Source: a virus. From it: a DNA stretch of 39,772 nt. The translations under genes and the position numbers were made by a program. This document shows, in pieces, positions 24,579 through 33,641 of this stretch (position 1 is the first letter of the stretch; each line of letters begins with the position of its first letter). Where the stretch lies: positions 1 through 39,772 of the IMG/VR virus record IMGVR_UViG_3300021093_003305; one strand, written 5' to 3'. A model generated the notes under the pieces. It made no database searches, had not been told where the DNA came from, and worked only from the letters and a program-made list of their open reading frames with translations.

Positions 24579-25552
24579 ACTCTAAATTTTATGTCATTAT
24601 ACACTATTTGTAAACCCTCTTTAAGTGAGGTTTTTGATGTCCAACCTAAATCATGTTCAATTTTAGAAACATCACACCACTGACCCCATATAATTGTTTT
24701 TTTAGTATTATCCCATTCTATATTAATGTCTTTACCACTTATATCAATAATAGTTTTTGCTATCTCTTCAATAGTCACTTTAGACGAACTACCAACATTA
24801 TATGGTCCTACAATTTTATTTTTTTCCATGGATGACACAATTTTATTAATACATTCGATAGCGTCATCAATAAAACAATAAGATCTGGTTTCTTTACCTG
24901 TACCCCAAACATTAAATGGTAAATCGGGGTACTTTATTGCTCTGTGAGAAAAAACAGGTATAACTGAACCGGTTTCTAAATTATAATCTTGATTAGGACC
25001 ATATATCCCAATAAATCTTGCAATTCCAGCACTTAACCAAGGATTTTCAATTATTGCTGATTCTATTATTTTTTCACCAATTAATTTACCCCAACCGTAA
25101 GTTAACTCAGGATCTGAAGGGTAGGCGTCTTCTTCTTTTATTAATGGTGAGTTTATTGTATTTTGTAAATTTTTTGGGTAAACGTGTGCAGAAGATGCGT
25201 AAAAATATTTTGTTATTTTGTTTTTTAAAACGCATTTTAGAACGTTTAAATCCATTTTTATGTTTGTACTAATTACATCATATGGATTATTAATGTATGT
25301 ACCAATACCTCCGACTTTAGATGCTAAATGATAGACTACGTCTATATTTTTAAAATGATTTTTTATTTTTTTATATTTTGTTAAATCACAATTAATAAAA
25401 TTAATTTTATCTAAATAATCTTTAATAAATTTTTTTTTACCCCTTTCTAAATTATCTATAACAGTTACGTTATGTCCCTCACTAACTAATTTTTTTATTA
25501 AATGCGAACCTATAAATCCAGCCCCACCGGTAACTAACACATTTTTTATCAT
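24575..25552 (-). CDS. NAD-dependent epimerase, GDP-mannose 3,5-epimerase-like
   Basis: The 325-residue extended SDR has GGAGFIGSH (9-17), ASSAHVYP (119-126), the EDAYPSDPELTYGWGK signature (141-156, active-site Y152 and K156) and GTGKETRSYCFIDDAI. The ASSA.VYP and E.DAYP..P..(A/T)YG..K strings are typical of GDP-mannose 3,5-epimerase and close GDP-sugar relatives. The C-terminal YNVGSSSKVTIEEIAK motif is usual. It may supply a GDP-hexose for the fucose branch nearby, but the substrate is inferred. 4-nt overlaps on both sides (ATGA) show translational coupling. Confidence 0.85.
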   Translation of the reverse strand: MIKNVLVTGGAGFIGSHLIKKLVSEGHNVTVIDNLERGKKKFIKDYLDKINFINCDLTKYKKIKNHFKNIDVVYHLASKVGGIGTYINNPYDVISTNIKMDLNVLKCVLKNKITKYFYASSAHVYPKNLQNTINSPLIKEEDAYPSDPELTYGWGKLIGEKIIESAIIENPWLSAGIARFIGIYGPNQDYNLETGSVIPVFSHRAIKYPDLPFNVWGTGKETRSYCFIDDAIECINKIVSSMEKNKIVGPYNVGSSSKVTIEEIAKTIIDISGKDINIEWDNTKKTIIWGQWCDVSKIEHDLGWTSKTSLKEGLQIVYNDIKFRV

Positions 25553-26267
25553 AATACAAAATAATCTATTTTATCTTTTAAACTAATAAATTCCTTATTT
25601 AAATAAGTTTTATCAACAACCTCCCCATTAACAAAAGAATTATTTAAAACAAAATCAAACCCATTCTCAAACAAAAAATTATCATAATCATAAGGGTTTG
25701 GTGCATTTTCGTAGTGATTAAAAGTGTTAACTTCACAGTTTAAATAAACAATTTTTTTTAAATAATGACCCATACTTTTTATTATGTCTAAATCTTTCCC
25801 TTGAGTGTCTATCTTAACTAATTCTATATAATCAAATCTACCCCAATCAATTAAATCCATTATCATATGTAATGGTATTACATCAACCTCAATCATTTCC
25901 CCAAACTGATGACCTAAAAATTCTGTTGGTTTTAAAAGAGAAGACACCCCAACATCTGATGACATGTGATAAAAATTCATTTTTGATGGTGATTCTACGT
26001 TATCAATTGCTAAATTTAATAATGAAAATTATTATGAGGATATGGAAATGATAGGTTTCTTTGTCTAGCAATAAACCCATTATTTTTTATTCTTTCTACT
26101 GCATATTTATTTGCTTCTATGCCTATAACAAATGTTTCATTATCATTGTCTAACCATATTGTTGAATTTGGTGCACAATAACTTAAACCAATATCAAACC
26201 TTATTTTTTTTATATGGTTAGGTATATTTAAATTTTTTTTATTTAATATGTCCTCAATTGTTATCAT
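25549..26267 (-). pseudogene. FkbM-family methyltransferase, frameshifted
   Basis: Two reading frames together make one FkbM-type methyltransferase of about 243 residues. The N-terminal piece (26016-26267, 83 residues) starts MITIEDILNK and contains KIRFDIGLSYCAPNSTIWLD. It ends in NNFHY and a TAA at 26016-26018. The C-terminal frame (25549 up to about 26020) reads LAIDNVESPSKMNFYHM and then VKIDTQGKDLDIIKS, the family's C-terminal core. A -1 shift near 26016-26022, equivalent to one missing T, rejoins them. No canonical slippery heptamer is seen there. Its start forms ATGA with the upstream gene and its stop overlaps the next start by 4 nt. Confidence 0.8.
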
Positions 26268-27217
26268 AATCTAACGATATTTTTATTTTGTTTGTACCAC
26301 TCAATTGTTTGATATAAACCATCGTATAATGAAGTACTTGGTACGTATCCAAAAGAATTTTTAAATTTTTCCATATTATAAAATCTTTTAGGTTGCCCGT
26401 CTGGTTTTGTTGAGTCCCAAACAATATTACCATTAAAGCCAATTATGTTAGAAATCGTTTCGTTTAATTCTTTTATAGATGTTTCTTTACCTGTTCCTAA
26501 ATTAAAAGGTCCTGTTTCATTACAAGACATTGCGTCTATGATTGCTTGAACGGTGTCATCAACATAAAGAAATTCCCTTGTTACTGAACCTGTTCCCCAA
26601 ACAATAACTTCTTTTAAGTTATTTTCTTTTGCTTCTAAAAATTTTCTAATAAGTGCGGGTATAACATGTGATCTTTCTAAATTAAAATTGTCATAAGGAC
26701 CATAAAGATTAGCAGGAATTAAAACCGTGTGATTAAAATTATATTGTTCATTATATGCCCAAGAACCAATCACTAAATTTTTTTTTGCTAAAGAATATCC
26801 ATAAGAATTCATATCAGGTAAACCATTCCAAAAGTCATTTTCAGAAAAAGGCACTGGTATATTTTTAGGATAACCACAACCCGCCGCTAATGAAACTAAT
26901 TTTTCTACATTATTTATAAATGAATAATGATTTACTAAAAGACTCATCATCGCATTTTTATAAAAAAATTCAGCGGGTTTATCTTTGTTTATTGAAATTC
27001 CACCAACAAGCCCCGCAATATGTAATACAACTTCAGGTTTATTTTTTTCAAAATATTTTTTTACTGAATTTTCATTTGTTAAATCCAAATCTTTTGAACT
27101 CGGACTTAGTATATTATTAAATTTTAATTCTATTAATTTATTAATTAGGTTTTTACCAACAAACCCTGATGAACCGGTTATCAGTATTTTTTTATTTTTA
27201 AAGTTATCTATATTCAT
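26264..27217 (-). CDS. fcl: GDP-L-fucose synthase-like epimerase/reductase
   Basis: The 317-residue SDR has GSSGFVG (15-21), AGLVGGISINKDKPAEFF (68-85), AAGCGYPKNIPVPFSENDFW (111-130), the catalytic YSLAK (141-145) and IPANLYGPYDNFNLERSHVI. These match WcaG/Fcl, which converts GDP-4-keto-6-deoxymannose to GDP-L-fucose; the VGGI..N...PA.F and NLYGP.DNF strings are the best guide. An alpha-1,2-fucosyltransferase-like gene lies 2.3 kb upstream in the same operon, which supports this reading. The 4,6-dehydratase (Gmd) is not in the window and may be supplied by the host. The stop overlaps the next gene by 4 nt. Confidence 0.85.
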   Translation of the reverse strand: MNIDNFKNKKILITGSSGFVGKNLINKLIELKFNNILSPSSKDLDLTNENSVKKYFEKNKPEVVLHIAGLVGGISINKDKPAEFFYKNAMMSLLVNHYSFINNVEKLVSLAAGCGYPKNIPVPFSENDFWNGLPDMNSYGYSLAKKNLVIGSWAYNEQYNFNHTVLIPANLYGPYDNFNLERSHVIPALIRKFLEAKENNLKEVIVWGTGSVTREFLYVDDTVQAIIDAMSCNETGPFNLGTGKETSIKELNETISNIIGFNGNIVWDSTKPDGQPKRFYNMEKFKNSFGYVPSTSLYDGLYQTIEWYKQNKNIVRL

Positions 27218-27223
27218 ATTTTT

Positions 27224-27943
27224 TTATTTTACCATTATATCGCTTTTAGTTGGCATACTAAAATCAGTATAACCAAATTCTGTAAGTATCTCAACTATTT
27301 TTTCTTTTTTATAACCAAATTGTTCAGTGTTTCCGTCGAAATATTCTAAAAGAATAATAGGTTTAAATTCTCTAAGAGTTTTTTCACCTCCTTTAATAAT
27401 TTCTAATTCCGATCCCTCAGTATCAATTTTTATTGCGGATACGTAGCTTAAATTTTGATTTTTAACAAAATCATCAATCGTAATACACTCAACCTTAACT
27501 GTTTTATATTCACCATCTTTATTATCATATATAAATTTAGAAGGGGTTTCACCAAAAGTTGATAATCCACTATCTGTTAAATCCAAAGGAACTTTTAAAT
27601 CAAGAAATTTATTTTCACTCCAAACTCCTAAATTAAATGAAAACATATTTTCATTTAAATTATTGAGTTTTATATTTTTTTCTAATATTTCAAATGTTAA
27701 AGGATTGGGTTCAAAAGAATATGTTTTAATAGTTTTATCAATTAATGGTAAAAAGCAAAAAGCGCCTGTATTTGCACCAATATCTAATAAAATAGTATCT
27801 TTACTTGTTTTTTTTATTTCATTATAAAAAATATTTATTAAACTCATTTCATAAATTTGCATATCTCTAGTAGCACCCAAAACATACTTACACTCATCAG
27901 ACAGAGTTAATTCCTTTCCTAAAAAATTTACATCAAAACTCAT
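27224..27943 (-). CDS. FkbM-family methyltransferase
   Basis: The 239-residue SAM-dependent methyltransferase has motif I TILLDIGANTGAF (50-62), YSFEPNPLTFEILEKNIKL as the acidic motif, and the family C-terminal core AIKIDTEGSELEIIKG. FkbM-type enzymes O-methylate sugars or related small acceptors. One of five such genes in the operon. It is separated from its neighbours by only 6-7 nt. Confidence 0.85.
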   Translation of the reverse strand: MSFDVNFLGKELTLSDECKYVLGATRDMQIYEMSLINIFYNEIKKTSKDTILLDIGANTGAFCFLPLIDKTIKTYSFEPNPLTFEILEKNIKLNNLNENMFSFNLGVWSENKFLDLKVPLDLTDSGLSTFGETPSKFIYDNKDGEYKTVKVECITIDDFVKNQNLSYVSAIKIDTEGSELEIIKGGEKTLREFKPIILLEYFDGNTEQFGYKKEKIVEILTEFGYTDFSMPTKSDIMVK

Positions 27944-27950
27944 ATTATTT

Positions 27951-28877
27951 TTATTTTAAAATTTTATCAATAGAAAATGACTGAACTTTTTTATTTGCAT
28001 TTTCTATTATGTGCCAATAACTTTCAAAATTATTAGTAACTTCCCTTATTATATTTTCTAATTCATCAAAACTTTCCCAATATAAAAAATCAATGTTTGG
28101 TTCAAACCAATTTTCAATAACATTCCAATCATCTTTATATATTAACATTAAAGTTTTAGTAAGTGCCGCTTCAACCATTCTAGTTTTCATTTGAGGCATA
28201 ATTTTTTTTGTATATACAGATTCAATATTTTTAAAATTATTTATATGTTTAAATGTTTTTAAATTTTCTATATGATAATCATTAATAAAAATTAAATTAA
28301 ACCCAACACTTATTTTACACTTACTTAATAAATCCCACTTATCCTGACTGGTTAAAGACATATTTGTTATTTTTTCGTTTAATCCATGTTTTAAATAACT
28401 AAGATTTGAGGGCGCTGATAGTCTATAATTAAATTTACATATAGAATCAATCAAATTTTTATAAATCTGATTATGTAATTGACCATAATAGATTACATCA
28501 TATATTTTGTCTTCAATGGTAATTGATTCATATTTTTCAAAATATTTTTTATTATATGGAAAACATATTGGATAGAATTTTTTTACTTCATCATTCAAAA
28601 CATTTGGAGTATATGAGCATATCGTATATACTTTATCAAAGTAGTTTTGTTTTTCTACATCATAATAACCATTTATTATTTCACAAGGTTGTGCAGTGTT
28701 TATAAAAATTTTATTTTTATAATATTTGTATTTTTCCTTTTCTTTAGAATTATTTAAGCTAGACCACCCCCAAAAAATGACAGTATCATCATCTAAATTT
28801 TTTTCAAAATCATGCAAATCAAAATATTTTACAATACAATCACTGTACTATCCTACTGTACTATATACTATTTTCAT
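27951..28877 (-). CDS. Glycosyltransferase-like gene with in-frame amber codon 10
   Basis: The frame opens at an ATG at 28875-28877 (MKIVYSTVG), meets TAG at 28848-28850, then continues as YSDCIVKYFDLHDFEK and through 27951. The ATG overlaps the upstream TGA in an ATGA junction, as elsewhere in this operon, which argues that it is the original start. Without readthrough, translation could begin at the TTG at 28815-28817, giving 288 residues. The protein looks like a GT-B/CgeB-type transferase: KIYDVIYYGQLHNQIYKNLI, KISVGFNL, and RMVEAALTKTLMLIYKDDW near the donor site. The acceptor is unknown. Whether the gene is functional is uncertain. Confidence 0.65.
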
Positions 28878-29560
28878 TTTGCAAAAAACATACCATAATT
28901 TATTCTACGTTCAGAATTAATTAGTTTTTCTAAATCTAACTCTGATTTTTTATAAAAATTTTTAGGGTATTCTAAATATGGATCACCTTTATCTGAGAAA
29001 GTTGCTTTTTCAAAAATATCCCCCTCATCAAACCAACCAATAACCCCAAAGTCTTCATACCCTAAATTTTCTAAATGATTTATTATCATAATAAGATTAT
29101 CATATTCCTCCTCGTGCCATTCAAAACAGATATGATTAACCTTTTTATTTAGTCCTTTTAATACATTATACTCATACCCCTCGACATCGATTTTAATTAA
29201 ATCAGGTACACCATAAACCTCAACCATTTTGTCTAAACTTATTGTTTTTACTTTAATTGGGTTATTCCATTTTATCGAGTTAGTTGGTAAATTTTTACTA
29301 CCTTTGGTAAATCTAGAATTTTCCATAAACTCAATAGATGCAGTTGATACTCCTGAGGCATATGGTGAAACATAAAAATCTAACTCAACGTCGTTTTGAT
29401 TTGATACTAAACAATTTAAAAGTGTTAATCTTTGGTTATCTTGTGGTGAGCACAATGATGGATTCGCCTCAACCGCAACCACTTTACAGTTTGGGTATTT
29501 TTGAAAGCACGTTTGTGTAAATTCTCCCATGTTGTACCCTATATCGAAAATTAAATTCAT
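28874..29560 (-). CDS. FkbM-family methyltransferase
   Basis: The 228-residue product starts directly with motif I: NLIFDIGYNMGEF (2-14), followed by AVEANPSLCSP and the C-terminal core DLIKIDVEGYEYNVLKG (120-136). Domain order and length are usual for the family. Likely modifies a sugar of the glycan made by this operon. Its TGA overlaps the start of the amber-interrupted gene (ATGA), and the fucosyltransferase lies 5 nt upstream. Confidence 0.85.
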   Translation of the reverse strand: MNLIFDIGYNMGEFTQTCFQKYPNCKVVAVEANPSLCSPQDNQRLTLLNCLVSNQNDVELDFYVSPYASGVSTASIEFMENSRFTKGSKNLPTNSIKWNNPIKVKTISLDKMVEVYGVPDLIKIDVEGYEYNVLKGLNKKVNHICFEWHEEEYDNLIMIINHLENLGYEDFGVIGWFDEGDIFEKATFSDKGDPYLEYPKNFYKKSELDLEKLINSERRINYGMFFAK

Positions 29561-29565
29561 ATTTT

Positions 29566-30423
29566 TTATTTTAAAATGTAATTATTTGGGTAAAATTTTT
29601 CTCTTTTTAGGTTTGGTTCATCTGGATGATACCATTCAGGTGCAACTACTATTTTATTTGGATTTTTATTGACATAAGACGCCCACCAACCAAAACTACT
29701 TGCGTGTGATAATATATTGTGATCACAACTCATAATCCTACAAAAATCATCAATTTGTTGTTGATTTTCTGAAAAAATAAATTCTTCACCTAAAAAAAAT
29801 TGTTTACACCATTCCATGTCTTCATTATTATTTTCATCCCATCTTTGTCCACCGGTGAATATTAAAAATTTTACATTTTTATTATCAAAAACTTTTTTAG
29901 CATTATTGAAATATGTTTCATATATTCCATTTTTTTTAAATGCGTTTATTAAATTAATTTGATTATTAGTCATATTATCTCCCCTCCTAACATGTACACT
30001 AACAATTTCACAATTAAATTTTTTTCTTAGTTCGTCTACATATTCGTAATTTTTTTTTAAAAACTCTTCTTTTGGAGTTAACTCTTTTTTAATTATATCA
30101 CTGAACTCTTCAAAATAAAAGGTGCTTTGAAAAAACCCATTAATATTAGTAAAATCAGGTAAATCAAAAAATTTAGTGTCAATGGTTTTCCAATTAGGTT
30201 CATTATATGAAAATTTAATATCATTTAAATTTTCAGGTGAAATATACTCAGCAGTAATCTCAAATTTATTTAACATACAATTTTGACCGTGCCAAGAAAC
30301 TGTGTTCGGGTTTGGTATTCTAATCTCATATCCATTTTTTAATGATAAACTTTTTAAAGCGGCATATTGGAATAATTGATTACCCAACCTACCATTTTGT
30401 CCTAAACTTATAGACGTTATCAT
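29566..30423 (-). CDS. Alpha-1,2-fucosyltransferase-like glycosyltransferase, GT11
   Basis: The 285-residue product shows the three GT11 signatures: GRLGNQLFQYAALKSL (11-26), the donor-binding VSVHVRRGD (141-149), and LSHASSFGWWASYVNK near the C-terminus. Length agrees with bacterial WbwK/WbiQ-type enzymes. It would transfer fucose from GDP-L-fucose to a galactose- or hexose-type acceptor. The GDP-fucose synthase-like gene lies downstream in the same operon. Regiospecificity is inferred from the family, not visible here. Confidence 0.92.
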   Translation of the reverse strand: MITSISLGQNGRLGNQLFQYAALKSLSLKNGYEIRIPNPNTVSWHGQNCMLNKFEITAEYISPENLNDIKFSYNEPNWKTIDTKFFDLPDFTNINGFFQSTFYFEEFSDIIKKELTPKEEFLKKNYEYVDELRKKFNCEIVSVHVRRGDNMTNNQINLINAFKKNGIYETYFNNAKKVFDNKNVKFLIFTGGQRWDENNNEDMEWCKQFFLGEEFIFSENQQQIDDFCRIMSCDHNILSHASSFGWWASYVNKNPNKIVVAPEWYHPDEPNLKREKFYPNNYILK

Positions 30424-30429
30424 AATTTT

Positions 30430-31068
30430 TTATTTTTTTATAATGAATACACATTCACCTACTTTAGTGTGCGTTTTTTCAATCCAAGATATTAATTCTT
30501 GTTTTTGATTATTTGAAAAGTGAAATTCCCCCACGATGTAGTTCACCTGTGTCAAATCTTTTCCCAAAAGAAATTCATACTCTGAACCCTCAACATCAAC
30601 TTTTAATAAATTTATTTTACCGTATTTTTTTATGATGTCGTCTAAAGAAATAGTTTCAACCAAATCTATTGCGTTTTCAGTCATCCATCCCTCACCTTGG
30701 TTTCCGATATATTTAACACACCCAATGTTACCAGAGTTTCCAAAATGGTTTAATTCTTCACTATTCCATGGTTTATATGCCATAACCTCAATTTTTAAAC
30801 CTGAAGAAGACCACACTGCTTTTTTATTAATTTCAATATTTAAGTTCAGATTGAATGTATTTTTTTCACATTCTTTTATGTTTTCATCAAAAACATCAAA
30901 ACATACATATTTGTCAAACCTATCTTTATGATTTATTTCGAAGTCACCAATATTACAACCAGCATCAACACATAAACCACCCCGACATTCTTCAGGTATA
31001 ACATAATTAGCTTCTTTTAAAATAAATTCTTTCCAAGAATCCTTATTTTCAATTTGTATTTTTTTCAT
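30430..31068 (-). CDS. FkbM-family methyltransferase
   Basis: The 212-residue product has motif I GGLCVDAGCNIGDFE (30-44), the acidic motif YVCFDVFDENIKECEKN (54-70) and the family core NLLKVDVEGSEYEFLLG (153-169). It overlaps the 3' end of the DegT-type gene upstream by 20 nt. It is diverged from the other FkbM genes in the operon, so they are not recent duplicates. Confidence 0.85.
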   Translation of the reverse strand: MKKIQIENKDSWKEFILKEANYVIPEECRGGLCVDAGCNIGDFEINHKDRFDKYVCFDVFDENIKECEKNTFNLNLNIEINKKAVWSSSGLKIEVMAYKPWNSEELNHFGNSGNIGCVKYIGNQGEGWMTENAIDLVETISLDDIIKKYGKINLLKVDVEGSEYEFLLGKDLTQVNYIVGEFHFSNNQKQELISWIEKTHTKVGECVFIIKK

Positions 31069-31729
31069 TATATATTTTTTTATAATTTTTAAAAACAGTA
31101 AATTCTGTTAAATCTCGATAACCATTGTTTTCTCCTAAATCGGGTACTTCTGTTGGGTAATTTTGCATTAAAGATAAACCATGAGACGCCTGTTGAGGCG
31201 TCATATACATATTCCATCCTAACATATCAATATCATCTTCGTGGTAAAGCTTTTCACCTCTACCTTCATATCTTGCTTTTTTAAACCATTCTACAGCTTT
31301 TTCATCATCGGTTAAGATCATTCCACCCTTACCAATTTTAAGATGTTTTTTTATGTGAAATGATAGACACATAAAATTACCGGGAATATACATATTGGAT
31401 GTAAATCTTTTTGCTGAGTCATAAATTGGTAGTGGATTTAATTTGTAAATACCTGACCAATTGTTTGTTTCTTCTCTTGTGTCAAAAACCGGCATCAAGT
31501 TTGCGTGAATTATTGATTGTGGTACCGATAAATAAGTTTTAGATGGTATTGTTATTTCTGTTGCGTTTGGTAAAAAGTTTTTTTGTTTTAAATACGTCAA
31601 ACATAAAAAAAGTGCGTTTGTACAATTATCCACTGAAACCGCAAAAGGAGCACCAGTATAGTCGGCAACTTCTTCCTCAAATATTTTAACAACTTTGTAT
31701 GGATTGTTTTTTGGTCTTCTATATGTCAT
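31049..31729 (-). CDS. DegT/DnrJ/EryC1-type protein, C-terminally short
   Basis: The 226-residue product resembles PLP-dependent sugar aminotransferases. Visible are the Gly/Asn helix VSVDNCTNALFLCL (31-44), the Asp of the cofactor site (PIYDSAKRF, 101-109), and the lysine segment LSFHIKKHLKIGKGGMILTD (122-141), with K128 as the probable Schiff-base lysine. Family members have about 370 residues, so the C-terminal domain is missing or replaced by a short tail. It may be a compact variant, or a truncated protein with altered activity. ATGA coupling joins it to the acetyltransferase. Confidence 0.75.
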   Translation of the reverse strand: MTYRRPKNNPYKVVKIFEEEVADYTGAPFAVSVDNCTNALFLCLTYLKQKNFLPNATEITIPSKTYLSVPQSIIHANLMPVFDTREETNNWSGIYKLNPLPIYDSAKRFTSNMYIPGNFMCLSFHIKKHLKIGKGGMILTDDEKAVEWFKKARYEGRGEKLYHEDDIDMLGWNMYMTPQQASHGLSLMQNYPTEVPDLGENNGYRDLTEFTVFKNYKKIYNEKNTN

Positions 31730-32133
31730 AAAGTTTTATTCAAATAATATAAATTTTCATCTGAATTTACAACAACAAAATTACATTTTTTAAATAAATT
31801 TAAACTTGGGATATTATCTTTTAATATTTTTGCAGTTGCATTAGGAAATAATTTTACAATTTCATTTAACATAAACGTACCAGCACCTGTTTTTTTAAAA
31901 TTTGGGTCGGTGCAAATTCTAATATCATCATCAACAACACCCACATAACCAACAGGTATTTCATTTTGTAGACACAAATAATAACAATCATTATATTTTT
32001 GCATGTAATTATTTTGTTGTTCTTCAGTAATATTAACTTGTTCTAAAAATCCTTTTTGATTTTCAGGATGTATTCTCATTAATCTAATAAATTCGTAATA
32101 CTTTTTTTCATTTTTAACTAACTTCAATTCCAT
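31726..32133 (-). CDS. GNAT-family acetyltransferase
   Basis: The product is 135 residues using the ATG at 32133 (MELKLVKNEKKYYEFIRLMR). An earlier in-frame ATG at 32175 would overlap the upstream gene by 52 nt and is less likely. The GNAT core is visible: CYYLCLQNEIPVGYVGVVDD (beta4), then DPNFKKTGAGTFMLNEIVKL with the pyrophosphate-binding loop, and NIPSLNLFKKCNFVVV near the C-terminus. It may N-acetylate an amino sugar, fitting the DegT-type gene alongside (like PseH partners), but the substrate is inferred. Confidence 0.82.
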   Translation of the reverse strand: MELKLVKNEKKYYEFIRLMRIHPENQKGFLEQVNITEEQQNNYMQKYNDCYYLCLQNEIPVGYVGVVDDDIRICTDPNFKKTGAGTFMLNEIVKLFPNATAKILKDNIPSLNLFKKCNFVVVNSDENLYYLNKTL

Positions 32134-32912
32134 TCGCATATCATATTTAAATAATTTCTGTGTTGACCTAACCAATATTCTCTCAAGTATCCTCTACTAC
32201 CTTTCCAACCCTCCATATCCATTATTGGATTTAATGTGCTACCGATCTCAAAATATGTGTTTTTATTTGACAACATGTGTAATTCGTGTATTAACAAATT
32301 ACTTAAACTAGCAGCAGAAACTAAAAACAAATGGTTTTCTATATTGTTTTCGGAGATATAAGTTTTTATTGTTTCAATCAAACCATAGTCGTTTATAAAA
32401 CAATTTGTCCCAACTCTAAAATCTTTTTTTACTTTAAATGGTAATTTATTTAAATTTGCACTTTCATTAACAATCATTATAACTTCTTTATTATTAAACA
32501 AAGGAACAATTTCATTTAAATATTTTTCGTAGTTACCATTTATTAAAAGATTTGACCAAGTTAATGTTTCACTATCCCCACCCGCAAGATTTACCATCCA
32601 ATTAAACGTATTAATATCTACATCCGGTTTTGTGCAAATACCTCTATAAAACATAGGTAAATTACATTTTAAACAATCTTCTAATTTTTGTCTAAAAAAT
32701 TCATGTTCACCAGGTATAAATTTTTTTTGTTCTTCTTTGTTGTACCAACCACCACCTTTACTATCACCAATAATATAATGGTCTTCATTTAGTTCTAATC
32801 TTTTATTTTGTAAAACAAATAACTCACCATCTGAAAATCTTGTAAATGAAAAATTAATGTTATTTTGTAAATAACTTTTTATTTTTTCAATATCATTTAT
32901 AAACGTTTTCAT
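32124..32912 (-). CDS. Probable GT-D-type glycosyltransferase-like protein
   Basis: The 262-residue product contains FSFTRFSDGELFVLQNKRL (21-39), which resembles the R(Y/F)xDGE signature of DUF1792/GT-D fold glycosyltransferases. Further motifs are LPMFYRGICTK, KEVIMIVNESANL, and HLFLVSAASLSNLLIHEL, where the parallel beta-sheet half should be. The resemblance is limited to short motifs, so the family call is moderate. The stop codon overlaps the GNAT start region by 10 nt, and 3 nt separate it from the upstream GT2 gene. Confidence 0.6.
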   Translation of the reverse strand: MKTFINDIEKIKSYLQNNINFSFTRFSDGELFVLQNKRLELNEDHYIIGDSKGGGWYNKEEQKKFIPGEHEFFRQKLEDCLKCNLPMFYRGICTKPDVDINTFNWMVNLAGGDSETLTWSNLLINGNYEKYLNEIVPLFNNKEVIMIVNESANLNKLPFKVKKDFRVGTNCFINDYGLIETIKTYISENNIENHLFLVSAASLSNLLIHELHMLSNKNTYFEIGSTLNPIMDMEGWKGSRGYLREYWLGQHRNYLNMICEWN

Positions 32913-32915
32913 ACA

Positions 32916-33641
32916 TTATGAATTTAATATTTTAAATCCCTTTTTTATGTAATTTCTATAAGCCGGTTCCATCTGAATCCCTAAATTATAATTAGTAGAA
33001 ATAGCAACACTATCAGACCCAATTGACCATGCAGTGTCTGGTTTACTTCCCCACATTTCAATATCATTAATAGGATGTGGAGGGACGTATGTTTTTTTAT
33101 TAGTGTATTTTTGTAATGTATATGAGAAATGCATATCTTCCCCAACATATATTGAATGATCTAAATCAGGTAATTCCCTCCAAAAAGTTGCTAAATCTTC
33201 CCTTTTAAAAAACCACGAATGACCAACAATATCAACCTGTTCCGTATTTTCATTAGGTCTATCCCACCCAACTCTAACGTTATTTAAATAATTTGATTCG
33301 TCTAAAAACTTTAAACCAATAGTACCTAATAAACCATCATGTGTTTGTATTGTATTATAACAATTTTCTAACCACTTAGTACCAGGTATTGTGTCATCAT
33401 CAAATACGCAAATATATTCAGATTTACAATTAAGTGCAAACGCAAATCTTGCCCAAACACCTAAATTTTTATTACAATTTGCATGTATTGTTTGTTCTGT
33501 TAAATTGTTATCAAAACTATCTCCATAATTTTGCCACAAAAGTATTTCTTTTGGTTTTATTGTTTGATTTTGAATTGAAGTTAATTGTTTTTCAAAATGT
33601 TGGGATCTTTTATACCCGTTTAAAACTACACTAATATTCAT
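32916..33641 (-). CDS. Glycosyltransferase, GT2 family
   Basis: The 241-residue GT-A enzyme begins MNISVVLNGYKRSQHFEKQL, followed by QNQTIKPKEILLWQN and the metal-binding FDDDTIPG (80-87). The acceptor half shows LGTIGLKFLDESN and VGHSWFFKREDLATFW. The acceptor is unknown. The start forms a 4-nt overlap with the UDP-GlcNAc epimerase gene upstream. Confidence 0.85.
   Translation of the reverse strand: MNISVVLNGYKRSQHFEKQLTSIQNQTIKPKEILLWQNYGDSFDNNLTEQTIHANCNKNLGVWARFAFALNCKSEYICVFDDDTIPGTKWLENCYNTIQTHDGLLGTIGLKFLDESNYLNNVRVGWDRPNENTEQVDIVGHSWFFKREDLATFWRELPDLDHSIYVGEDMHFSYTLQKYTNKKTYVPPHPINDIEMWGSKPDTAWSIGSDSVAISTNYNLGIQMEPAYRNYIKKGFKILNS

Noticed and set aside
26016-26030. Programmed -1 frameshift in the FkbM gene
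   Set aside because: No canonical X-XXY-YYZ heptamer or downstream hairpin was found; a missing T is simpler.
28848-28850. Genome-wide TAG recoding, as in some Bacteroidota phages
   Set aside because: TAG ends the genes at 11854 and 21136 at plausible protein ends, and no suppressor tRNA is visible in the window.
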